A stretch of 64,000 nt of DNA from Obelidium mucronatum (taxonomy: Eukaryota; Chytridiomycota; Chytridiomycetes; Chytridiales; Chytriomycetaceae): the NCBI GenBank assembly GCA_025765595.1, contig JAIVFH010000108.1:1-64000 (forward strand). The letters are read 5' to 3'. The notes under the pieces were generated by a model, which searched no databases, was not told the DNA's origin, and saw only the letters and a program-made list of their open reading frames with translations. Below, piece after piece: positions 22,875 through 33,388 of this stretch. Made by a program: the position numbers and the translations under genes. The first letter of the stretch is position 1, and each line of letters starts with the position of its first letter.

Positions 22875-24046
22875 GCCGAAAAAAATTTTGATTTGCGTAC
22901 CGAATTTGATATATCTACATCATCGATTCCTTCACCCGTTACATCAGGAGCAAATGTGATCCGCTTATTATGCCTTTCCATCGGTGCACTTGCAACACGT
23001 ACAGTACCAGCGCCTCCATCCGGTCCAACAACTCCAATCATATCTTTACCCAGCGCATTATTCCCGCTTTTTAATTCGATTGCGCTTGTATACCCTATTC
23101 CACTGCGATCGCTGACGGATGACCTCTTTAGACTCATTGTTGTTGCAGCTGTGACGCGATTCCTGGAGACGAGATTATGTGTGGACGTTGTTTGATGGCT
23201 TGATGAGGCGGATGTTGTGGTATTCAATGCGCTGTTGTTGTTGTTGTGGTTGTTGAGTGTTCTCCTCCGTAGTCCAATTTGTCCGGTATTGCTGATACTG
23301 TTGTTGTTGGTATCTAAAGACAATGTTCCTGTGGCCGGGTTACTTAGACTTCTTCCTCCTGTATTAGATTTGAGCGTTCCAGCGCGAGATGGGGGCTTTC
23401 CTTGTGAGGGTGGGGTTGGATGGTGGAGTGTTGATGAGGTTTGGGAAATGGAGTTTGCGGGTGGTGTTTTCACGCGCATGATTGAAACTGGTCCTTCTCG
23501 AGGAGGCGGTTGTGGTGGTGGTGGGGCAGATGTGGGTGTGGAAGTGGGATTCGTAGATGTTATCATGGTGGTTGGATTCGGTACTGCAGCTGTGAGGGTG
23601 GATGCAGCAGCGTTGGACAAGATTGAGTTTGTGGGAGGAGTTTTCGCCCGCATTATCGAGACTGGTGTTGTTGTTGAGATTTCTGGCATTGCTGATCCAG
23701 GTGTCGCGTTTGTTCCCCCCAAGTCAACTGATGTTCGTTGTGTCAATGAAACTCTTCGGGAAGATGATGATACTACTGACGAGCTCAGTAATGAGAAATT
23801 ATCCATTGTTGGTGGTTGTTTTTGTTGCTGATCTTGAGACGGTGATGCTGTGGATGTTTGAGAGGTTGGACCTTTTGCTTGAAACGAAGCCGATGCCGCT
23901 CCAGTTGCACGAGTAGCTGCAGCAGAGCTAAATATCGATGCACGTTTTGGTGTGGCTGCTCCAGAAGGTGTTACCGTTGTTGTGGACTTGTTATGGCCCC
24001 ACAGCTTGGTTCCTTTCATTGAGGCTGATCTGGATGGCGTTGACAT
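22135..24046 (-). CDS. Ser/Thr/Asn-rich protein with C-terminal coiled coil
   Basis: Start MSTPSRSASMKGTKLW at 24046. The N-terminal 380 residues are disordered and rich in Ser, Thr, Pro and Asn, and include a twice-repeated motif PVSIMRxKTPPxNSI. Residues RITFAPDVTGEGIDDVDIS look like a conserved linear motif. After an intron of about 135 nt dominated by a 65-base T run (sense strand), the protein continues KRNSLAKRNP, an Asn-rich run and a coiled coil (LVTEQSQRIAELESKLKES). A final exon gives SLKTQVAELEGMIEHLLQQKG and ends MPKIAKPSG at TAG 22135-22137. No enzyme domain was seen; a cytoskeletal scaffold is likely. Confidence 0.7.
22808..22872. repeat. 65-base poly(A) (poly(T) in sense of the host intron)
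   Basis: An uninterrupted run of 65 A on the plus strand. It lies in an intron of the minus-strand coiled-coil gene (donor GTACGC, acceptor TTCCAG), so the pre-mRNA would carry U65. Run length is probably inexact in the assembly. Confidence 0.9.
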
Positions 24047-24181
24047 TTGCGAGTATGGTCTTCAAGGGACGCCCACACCTCGAATTGTTTAATTGTAGAT
24101 TGGACAGGGACGAGGCTGGAACTTTCCTATGACGGTTTTTTTGCCAGTTGGAGTGATTGTTCTCGTTGATGTAAGAAAACA

Positions 24182-24585
24182 ATGGCAGAAATCACCACCG
24201 GGTTTTCTCCGTCCATGATTACTGGTAGCTCTTGACCTTTACTGGTAAATACCTTGAGGATGCTGTTGAAAGAGGAGATTGGCTCTTGAATCTCCCTGAA
24301 GGCTTGGTGGTTAGAATTTTTTGCTTACGAAAGCCTCGTGCGGATTTTCGAATGCCACAGGTTCCGAGTGTGAAATTCAGAAGTCGTCTTCACCAAGTAC
24401 TGTCCTTGAAAACTTTTCGATACACTGTTGGATCAGTAATGGATGCTGGCAGTCGAACCCTGGTAGGACTTTTCCTGTACGTAAGTGGTTTCACCGTGAT
24501 GTGGCAAGGAACGTATAATCAAATCATCAGACGATACCTTCTCCTCCAATTTTACTCTTTTACTTATTTTGTGCCAAGACTCTGA
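24182..24585 (+). CDS. Small protein with one membrane segment, unknown
   Basis: A ~118-residue frame runs to the stop at 24583-24585 and contains ERGDWLLNLPEGLVV, a basic region RKPRADFRMPQVPSVKFRSR, and a hydrophobic segment TLVGLFLYVSGFTVMW. The only ATG nearby (24182, MAEITTGFSPS) is in a different frame, so an intron or frame break between 24182 and 24235 is needed. The alternative start inside the long frame is not ATG. It sits between the coiled-coil gene (divergent) and the PX-domain gene. Family not recognised; a small mitochondrial or ER membrane protein is possible. Confidence 0.4.
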
Positions 24586-24694
24586 TACTGTAAGTCAAAA
24601 ATATAACCCGAAACAACCCAAAAGAAGTTTCAGCAAAAAGAAAAAAAAAAAAAAATTGTGGTTGTGAAATCACTTTTGATTAACAAGACTTGAA

Positions 24695-26721
24695 ATGCAA
24701 GGCGCCCAAATCGACGCTGTAGTCGCAGTTGGTATCAACTACGAACGCATCTTCAAGATCAAAGCCATCAGCGGACACCGACCCGATGCCGATCCGCTGC
24801 TAGTTGCGCAGGGGTTTATCCCATTCAAGAAGGGCCAGGCGTTCTATGTCCTAGCGCACTACCCACAGCTGGATGCGTACTTTGTCAGGTTCGTGTGCTG
24901 TGCGATGCGATGCAATCGCTGCAATGTCCCGCCAGCGACTAACGTTTGCGCAGCAACCAGTACGCCGTTCCGTTTGGACGCACGGCGCTCTGCGGCCTCG
25001 TTCCGGCGCCGCTCTTTGCGCACGTCGATCTGTACTCGGCGGACTCGACGAAAGTGCCGCCGCCGTCGCCGGCGCCGGCGCAGGAAGGTTTGCCGTCGCC
25101 GCCGCCGTCGCCGGCCGCCGGCAAGCGCGAGCTGTTCGCAATCGCCGCCGTCGCCGTTGCGCACGAAGAGCGGCGCGACGAGTATCCGCTGGCCGTCGTC
25201 GTGCGGCTGAACAGCGGCGCCTTCGTGCAGGCCGCGACTGTCAAAAAGTACCAGGACTTTGCCCGCTTCCACCAGGCCATGAAGGACCACACCAGTCCCG
25301 ACAAGGCGCGCTTCCTGCCGGTGCTGCCGCCGCGGCCCACGGCGATGCAGGCGCTGTCGAACCCGACAAACATGAACTCGGCCATGCGGGATCTGCACGT
25401 GAGTCTGCAGGTCTACCTCAACCAAGTCATTGAAGCTGGCTTTATTGACGCACTGAGCTTGTTTCTGCTTCCGCCTGGATTCGATGAATCTTCAATGAAA
25501 CCCATCGATTATACTCCTTCCTCCAATGAACAATTCTCTACTCCCGCCACATCACATATTTCACAAAACTTGGTTCAATCACCAGACATGGAATCAGACC
25601 AACAAAAGCGTCAATCATCCGAATCACTCCTGCAACAGCAGCAACAACAGGACCAGAACCAATCAATACCCAGAATCCCACACCCACAAAACCAACGCAT
25701 CTCAAACACTGCCAGCAACGCTCTACGAAACTCGAGCAACTCCTCTGAAAAGCATCAATCCGGAACTCTTGAACCAAGCAGCCTGGGTTCAACTGTAGCC
25801 CGGCATTCGAGCCTCCTCAGTGAAGCCACGAACCGTGCCTCCTTCCAATCTCTCGCAAACAACCCTTCATCAGAGTTCCGGAACTCTGTTGCAAGCGATA
25901 CATTTTTTATTTCAAACCAGCGTGAAAGCGTTATCAGCACCAATAGCAGGAACTCGCTTGCTAGTAACCGGTTATCGATTTCAAGTCGTCGTGGAAGCGC
26001 CATGGTGGGTATTTTGAAGACGGATTTGGACAATGCGGACGTTCATCAATCTTCGAGTACCAATAACCGTGCGTCCAAGCAATCAAATGAATTGCCACCA
26101 AGAGCGCCGGTGACTCTGTTTGGTGCGGGAGGTCCCGTGCGTAGCAGTCTGCCTATTCAAGAAGATGGAGATGAAGATGAAGGCCGTAGAGAAGAAGAAG
26201 AAGAAGGGGCAGGAGCAGGAGGTCTTGAAACGGAAGAAGATGTCAAGAAACGGAACCGGAATTTCGTTATTACGGGGTCAATGGCGTCCGAGTTGGAAGG
26301 ATTGGAAGGATTGTCGTTGAATCCCACAACGCTTGGGTCGAAGCCTCCTGTCCCTTACACAAGTGCAGGTGCTGGGAGTCGGCGTGGGTCTGAAGCGCAA
26401 CTGCATCATCATCCTTTGCCAGGGGGGTTACCTGCGCGTACGTCTTCGAAGCAGCAACATTACCCTGTAACTGGCACGACCACCGCTCCAGGAGACGTTA
26501 CAAAGTTGCTGGCACAGGAAGCGACAATTATCAATGCTTATTTCGAGGAAGATGATTTGAGAAGTCACGCCGGGGAGGCGAGGAGTGCGCTTCCTGGAGG
26601 AGGCGGTATTGGAAACGGGGAGAGAAAAGTCATGAGAAAGGAGACTTCGACAACCAGTTTGAGAGGAAGCGATGCGATAAGTGGACGTAGCTCAAGCTTG
26701 GGTTGGAGAAAAGAAGGATAG
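24695..26721 (+). CDS. SH3-like / PX-domain scaffold protein
   Basis: Exon 1 (24695-24888) encodes MQGAQIDAVVAVGINYERIF and an SH3-like stretch (GFIPFKKGQAFYVLAHYP). A 65-nt intron (24889-24953) keeps frame into NQYAVPFGRTALCGLVPAPLF. A GC-rich Pro/Ala segment precedes a PX-like phosphoinositide-binding domain: RLNSGAFVQAATVKKYQDFARF, RFLPVLPPRP, LQVYLNQVIEAG and LSLFLLPP. The rest (about 400 residues) is Ser/Gln-rich and disordered with an acidic EEGRREEEEEG patch. SH3-then-PX order recalls yeast Bem1/Scd2 polarity scaffolds, but no second SH3 or PB1 domain was seen. A membrane-associated scaffold for polarity or trafficking is inferred. Confidence 0.65.
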
Positions 26722-27018
26722 ATTTTATTATTTTTTTTTCTTCTTTTTTTTTTGTTGCAGTATTTTTGTTTTTTTTGCTTTTGTGTGATTTATGTGGGAT
26801 AAATATAAAATAACTTGTTCGTCAAATGTAATATATATATTATATATACATAGTTTTTGGTTATTGGGAGCAATCTCTGTTCGCGCTTGTTCCTAAACTT
26901 TGTTTCCTGTCGCCGTAACTTGCATGAACATGATTTGTGAGCCACCTATCCAAAAAACAGCTCTCCTTGCCTAGTCCCATATCTTCTAAAATCGAGTCCT
27001 CTCCATTGTGACCTGCCG

Positions 27019-27380
27019 TCACCAGCCACCACCGTCTTCCCCAGCTTCATTTTCAACACCACTTCGAAGCATGGCAACAACATCCCTACCGACAAGATCC
27101 ACATTCCCAAACACCAAATCAGCATAACAAAGTAAAAACACGGCCCCCTCCCCGCCGTTTATGAAAGTACATGTAATCAGGTTTCTGGGTGTCATGAAAT
27201 TGACATTTGCAAAAGACGAAACGCGTTGCAAGTGGAGAAAGTAGTAGGCGAATGTGTGGAGATGGTTTTGGGATGGAAATGCAGATTTGAGGAGTTTTCG
27301 GATGCTTTGGATGAGAGTGGATGAGGGGGATTGGTTTGATTCTTGGTTGTGTTCTTTTTGGTGGCAAGTTATTACTTCAA

Positions 27381-27420
<40 letters not shown>

Positions 27421-28898
27421 AAGGCAAAGAAACAAAAAACGTACCCTGTTGTTGAATAATTGCATTCAAGGAATCCCATAGTTGAGTAGGAGCAAAGTCT
27501 CCTTTAACAGAGCTAAAGAATTTCTTCAAAAGACTTGCGATGGTGGCGGGTGGTTCATTGTCCAATGAGAGAGGAAACCCGTACGTCCCGTAGAGTCCAG
27601 GCTCGTCCCAAAGACCAACACCTTGACGTGATTCTTCGAATCCAAGCGATATAATTGATTTGCTGTCTCCGATAGAGGAAGCGCGGGACCTTGTTTGTTT
27701 TACAGAATGTGACTGTGGTGGTGGTTCAATCATTTTGAGATCTGGGTTCGATCCACTTATGGCGGCAATTGATAATTCACTCCATGCTATTACATCATGG
27801 GGTTTTAGATGTGGCAATCTCTTTAATGGAGCGAGCGCGGCTGTAATGTAGCATCTGGATCTACCAGCCCAGCACTACTGCTACTCCTAGCACTTGTGAT
27901 ACTATTTCTCCGACTGTTGGCATTGGAAGATCTCAATAAACCTGATCCTCGTCGGTGATGGCGGTGGTAATAGTCTTGAAAAAGGTTATAAATTTCCTTG
28001 ATGCGTTTGATATTTCCAGGAACGCGGTAGAGACCTTCTGTCTTAAGAAACCCCTTGCGCTCCAAATATTCAATGCATTGAATTACTATATCTGGGATAC
28101 CGTTTTTTCCAGCTCTTGATGAGGATTCCAGGATAGTGGTATTGAAGATGGGGCCTTCAATGCAGGTTATTGACGATTCGATGACTTCGTTTGCGCAACT
28201 GCTTGCACATGATTCAATTTCATTGGAAGGGGATCGTGAAAGGCCTTGTCGCGGTGTTGTCATTAAAGACCGAGTTAGGAAATTTGTAAAGGATTGTTTG
28301 AAGGGACTCAGAATGACTGGATCTGATTGATCTTTCCGTTTCGATACTGAAGTGCGTTTAAGAGATTCAAGGAGGGTGGCGTCTTCTTTTGTATCAGGCG
28401 GCGATGATTCCCTTTTTTTTTTGTTTTTTATTGTTTAAGAGATTTCGGCGAAGGATATGAATAATTGCTTTCTGAATCAGCACACAAAAATTGTTGCATT
28501 ACATTACAGGGAGCGATTCTTTTTCTTCAAATGGACTTAATGGAGAGCTAGTAGTATTGCTGACGATGGATAATGTTTGCTTTAACGATGCCATCATAAA
28601 TCCCATTGTGGTGGAACATTTCACAGGATCGCCACTCTTGACATCTGGCGCCCCCAGTGATGGATCTGGAACGCAGAATAACGCGTCAGGCAGAGTGCGA
28701 CCAGCTTTTGGAGTGAAAGAAGACTGCGTTCGGAGTGGTGGTGGTATGATGGGTATGATGTCAAGGTTTGGCGGCCGATCATGAGGATTGCTTCCACCAT
28801 CACACGTTTCCGACGAAAGTCCTTGCGAGTGACTTGTTTCTTCGATTGTTTCAAACAGATGCTGATTTTGCTGACCGGACTTTCCTCAGGTGTGACAT
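27019..28898 (-). CDS. RhoGAP-domain protein B
   Basis: Paralogue of the RhoGAP gene at 0.4-2.5 kb. Exons give PNLDIIPIIPPPLRTQ... and SLKQTLSIVSNTTSS, then SFTNFLTRSLMTTPRQG, then the GAP domain: GPIFNTTILESSSRAGKNG, VIQCIEYLERKGFLKTEGLYRVPGN (arginine finger present), AWSELSIAAISGSNP, RQGVGLWDEPGLYG, SLLKKFFSSVKGDF. After an intron holding a 37-base T run, it ends with LHTFAYYFLHLQRV and ADLVFGNVDLVGRD. Like paralogue A it has a Ser-rich insertion inside the GAP domain. It likely stimulates GTP hydrolysis on a Rho/Rac/Cdc42 GTPase. The first exon is uncertain: ATG 28898 (MSHLRKVRSAK) is one frame off the downstream exon. Confidence 0.75.
27382..27418. repeat. 37-base poly(A) (poly(T) in sense of the host intron)
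   Basis: Uninterrupted A run on the plus strand inside an intron of the minus-strand RhoGAP B gene, close to the donor GTACGTTTTTTG. It mirrors the 65-base tract in the neighbouring minus-strand gene. Confidence 0.9.
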
Positions 28899-29050
28899 TT
28901 TGATGTACTTGTTGTTGTATGTGTGATCCAGTAAGTTTCCAAAATTGTTCTATTGTCTCTCTTTTTCAGCGAGCATTATCTTCATTAATCCACTTTTTCT
29001 TCTATTTTTTTTCTTATTACCAAGTATTCTTGCATCAATCAATTCAAGCA

Positions 29051-32000
29051 ATGAGTCACGCACGCGCCGTCTCGCCGTCGCCGCACAACTTTGGCAGCGG
29101 ACAGCCGATTCTGCAGTACGAAAGCATCGCGCAGCTCGCCGACGACGGGCGCCGCGCGGACTCGTGGCTCGGGCGGCTGCGGCGGCGGCTGTGGCTGACG
29201 CTGCGGCCAGCCACAGCGGGGGGCGGAAGCGGCCGGATCCGGATCCGGCGCCGAGCAGCGCCGCAGCCGCAGCCGCATTGCGCGCGTGGCGCAGCGCCGT
29301 CGCCGCCCGCCGCGGCCGCCGCCGCCGTGGCGCTGCTCGCCGCCGCGCTGCTGGCCGCCGCCGCGCTGCGCCCGGGTCCGGCGCCGCTTTCGGATCCGGC
29401 GCCGCTGCCGCTTCCGGCGCGCACGCGGCTGCCGCTGCACTTCCAGCCAATCAGCGCGCGCCTGTCGCTGACTGCCGACATTAATTACGACGCGTTTGCC
29501 GCTTCGATCGCGTTCGACCTGAACGCGTCGACAAGGGACGCGCCCGTCAGTAACATTACCCTGCACTCCGTGGGTCTGCTGTTTGACCACCGCAACGTGT
29601 CGCTGTACGGATATGCCCCAGAACAGCCTGCTATTGTGCATTCCTGGACTGACGAACTGTCCTCCAACAACATGGAAGAAGGGCACACAACAATCAGCAC
29701 CCAGCACCACCTTCTTCATCATTCCGATAGCAGCAATCTGGACGATCCTCCCATTCCTCCACTAAGTCCAACTCGAGTCCTATTCGATCCAATCTCTGAA
29801 ACAGTCACCATTGTGTTTCCCCATCCCATTCGTCAACTGGACCCAACCGTGCCACTCACTCTCCACATTACATACACTGGCACCATCGGATACCAAACAA
29901 TGCATGGATTCTACAAATCTCCCATCCCCTCCATCAAACCGCCTCAAAAACCGAAATTCATTGCTGCTACCCACTTTGAACCATTGAATGCGAGACGTGC
30001 TTTTCCTTGCTTTGATGAACCTCATTTTAAACTGTTTTGGTCCATTGTTGTTGCTGTACCGAAATCTTTTACCGTTGTTTCGAATATGCCTGTTCAAGAA
30101 GTCACTGGTTCTCCTCTTGTGAAAAATTGGAATATTTGGAGGTTTTATCCTGGGAATCTTGTTGCCATGCCTTCGTATCTTGTTGCTTGGGTGAGAATAT
30201 CGTTTCATCGCAAACACCGCCGAAGGCGGTAAACTATCGCCGAAGGCGATGAAACCGTAAACTATCGCCGAAGGCGATGAAGTATTGCAGATCCGCCGTA
30301 AAATACCGCCAAAGGCGGTGAATCTTTCTTTACTCTTTCATCCAGTTTTTTTCTTGTCTTGTCTTCTCTTTTTCGCAGATACGCCAAAGGCGAGTAGAAT
30401 ACCGCCGAAGGCGGTGAATCATTCTTTACTCATTCATTCAGTTTCCTTTCTATCTTCACTTCTTGGATATCAAATATTCCTGTCATACCATTAACAATCA
30501 ACACAGGGAATAGGAGAAGTAGATTACGTGGAAGAGACTGCACTTGTAGGAAAAGCACCACAAGGGAATTCAAACAAGAAGGGCATCAAAGTACGTGGGT
30601 TTGTATACGAAGGCGTACCGCTTGATAACGTCCGGTAAATAGACCTTGGGAACCCAAAAATATAAGTAATAACGCCACCCTACGACAATAACTTGTTGAT
30701 TAGGTTTTCTGTGGACGTGGCGGTAAAAAGTCTGGAATACTATGAGACATTGTTTGGTGTTCCTTTTCCGCTTCCAAAAATGGATCTCTGGCCAATGCCA
30801 GATTTCTCTGGCGAGGCAATGGAGAACTGGGGTCTTTGCATCTTTGCATCCGTTGGATTGTTTACGGAAACAGTATCCATCTCAGTGCCACCCCCCGAAG
30901 ACGGTTCAACGTCAACCAGCAGTCTACCCACTGCAACCTACACTGAATCCATCACCTACGGCTGTTGGCATCTATGCAACACCGACCATCTCACCATCAT
31001 ACGCTATTATCTCAGATCCAGACCATCAAATCTACGTATCCAACTTGGTAGCCCACGAAATCGCACATCACTGGGTCGGCGACCTCGTAACAATGAAATG
31101 GTGGAACTCTCTCTGGCTCAACGAAGGATTCGCAGAATGGGCGCAATACCCAGGAACAAACGCGACTTTCCCTGACTGGAACATTTACAAGGACTTGTTT
31201 TTCGAGATGGAGCATGAAGTTGTTTTTGCAAAAGAACTGGGCGGGTACACGCGGGGAACTGGGGTTGAGAAGGAGGAAGAGGTGGGGGATGTTGGAGAGG
31301 TTGTTCGAATGTTTGATGCATTGAGTTGAGTGGATATACAGTTAGCTTTTTTTAGTTTATTTTTTTTTTTTTGAGGTTTGCTGACGGTGTGATTTCATTC
31401 TACTTTAACCAGCTTATAGCAAAGGTGCTTGTATCATTCGAATGTTTGAAGGACACCTCGCTTCTGCAGAGCCGGAATCACCACGCAAGAAAAAGAATAA
31501 GCCATCAGAATTCGATTGCTCGCCATGGTGTCGAGTTATGCGCAACTATCTCAGTACCTGGCATGGTTTCTGGTACGGTAACTCCAGATGATGTTTACAA
31601 CAGTATCGATACTGAGGACGAATCTGGACTCGTGAGCGCTGCCATGCAAGGTTGGATCGAAAAGGAAGGTGTTCCGGTTGTGTGGGTGGATAAAGATGGT
31701 GCTGTACGACAAGAAAGAATGTTGGCATGGAGAAATGTCAGTACGGCTGTGGTTTCCTACAGATGATAAGACGCCCATCCCACCACCAAAGAAGCCCAAA
31801 AGGCCAAAGAAGGACGAGAAGGGATGGTTTATCCCCTTCACCTACTAAGTACATTGATGTGAATGTTACGAGTGGGAAGGCTGTGCTTCAAAAGAGAACA
31901 TTTAGGGATTTTGTTGGGAGCGTTGATGATTCTGAGTCCTGAGCGTGTTACTTATTTGGAAGTCTCCTGGATCTATACTGTCGAATGACACCCAACGCGT

Positions 32001-33319
32001 TCTTTTGGCGAATCCTGGAAGACTTGGGACTGTTTCGGTTCAAACCGACCAAAACGGATTTATATCTGCTTGCTAAAATTCCTGAAGGAGAATCCAGATA
32101 TACTTGCCCCCATTGACCGGGCTGGACTCGTGTCTGATGTTATTGCCTTGACCTTGGCGAATCACCGTGCTGCCCTAATCAGTCGCTCCCGATCCTGGCT
32201 TATCTTGGTCAAGAACTGCATCCGACCGTGTGGCGCGTTGCCGTGATTGGTTTGAAGAATCTCTTGTCTGCTATGGAACTGCATGAAGGATATATACCTC
32301 TGTACCAGTTTATTCAAACGCTAGTGTTTCCTGTTGCAGATTTTGTTGGATGGTGGTCTGTGTGTACATCAGTGCCTCCATCGTATTCACGGCAAGGCCG
32401 AGTTTCAGAAGCAGCAACTTCGAAGTATTATCTTGCCTTTCGCAGCAACTCTCCGGCATACGGGAACCATCGCCTATTCTCTAGATTTATTTGGTAAATG
32501 GACAGGACCAAGTGAAAACATCAACCAGCCCGTCAACAACGAACCCGGAAACAACGTGTTTCCAAATCCAAGAAGATTTGCCTGTGCTATTGCAGATTGT
32601 ATATGAATCCGCCGTTATAGCCGACCCGATTGAGGCTGTCAAGTTGTTGAGGAATGAGTCGCTAGGGTTCCCAGGCGATTTTTGGAGTGATCGGTTGTAT
32701 CCTGTTAGGTGTTAGTCCGTTTCCAGCGCATTTGAAGTCGCTGTTGTTGCCGTTGGATGATGGCGACGGAAAGGATTATGGTAGCTTGCAGGAAGGACAA
32801 TGATGTGAATATTTTAGTCATGTTTGCAAAGAGCGAGTGGTTGAAACGCGTTGAGGTTGTTGCTTCAAAGGGCGGTCAAGTGGGGATACAACTTGCGTGG
32901 GATGCAATTCGGTGGAGTCGAGTGAGGAAGGGGGGAGGTCAATTGGATTTTGGTAGCATGCGGGATGATGTCGGGCGGTTCAACAGTGTTTTTGGGGAAA
33001 CGGAGTCAGCAGGTTCTGGAGCCGGGATTTGTTGCTGGTGGTGGTGGCGGTGGTGGGGAAGAAGAAACAGAGAGTCTGTGGGATCTTTTGGTTTCGACGG
33101 GAGGACCTAATGTCGATCGTGCTGTTGAAGCTATTGTCGCGTCTGCGTGGAAGGATGGGTCGGTTTGGCGAGATGCTGAGGCTGATTGCTAGTGGTGGTG
33201 CTGGTGGGAAGGAAAGCTTTGTGATTACTTCAGTGAAGCGTGGCTTACAGCGAGCCAGTGCGGCCGACAAGTTTCGACGAGTATTGGGTGAATCAGTGAA
33301 CAAGTGGCTAGTAGTATAG
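29051..33319 (+). CDS. M1-family membrane aminopeptidase, reading frame broken
   Basis: Start MSHARAVSPSPHNFGSG at 29051. A GC-rich first exon encodes an Arg-rich cytoplasmic tail and an Ala/Leu membrane anchor (AAAVALLAAALLAAAAL), giving a type II topology. The ectodomain has M1 features: AATHFEPLNARRAFPCFDEP, FPLPKMDLWPMPDF, SGEAMENWGL exopeptidase motif, zinc motif VAHEIAHHWVGDLV plus WLNEGFAEW, DPDHQIYV, YSKGACIIRMFEGH, IDRAGLVSDVIALT and ELHPTVWRVAVIGLKNLL. It would trim N-terminal residues from peptides at the cell surface. Introns include one of about 320 nt (30190-30507) with hairpin repeats. Many frame changes occur after 30.96 kb (30963, 31580-31583, about 31740, 31850, 31940 and several later), so the C-terminal half is assembled from short frames. 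Either poor consensus or a decaying gene. Confidence 0.75.
30218..30445. repeat. Array of short GC hairpins in an intron
   Basis: Six stem-loops of the form (C)CGCC-(G/A)AA-GGCG(G) occur in about 200 bp, for example ACCGCCGAAGGCGGT and ATCGCCGAAGGCGAT. Two longer units repeat: ATACCGCC(A/G)AAGGCGGTGAATC followed by (T/A)TTCTTTACTC and TTCAT(C/T)CAGTTT. Flanking bases extend some stems. The array lies inside an unusually long intron of the M1 aminopeptidase gene. Related hairpins lie in an NSRP1 intron at about 14.1 kb. Confidence 0.85.
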
Positions 33320-33388
33320 TCTGTACGATATTGTTTTTAATAAATAAAATTAAATAAATACTATTTAAAAACTCACCCACCTTGCGCG

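Noticed and set aside
22788..23195. Lys-rich ORF across the poly(A) tract, plus strand
   Set aside because: It is the antisense of an intron and of the coiled-coil gene; composition is an artefact of the homopolymer.
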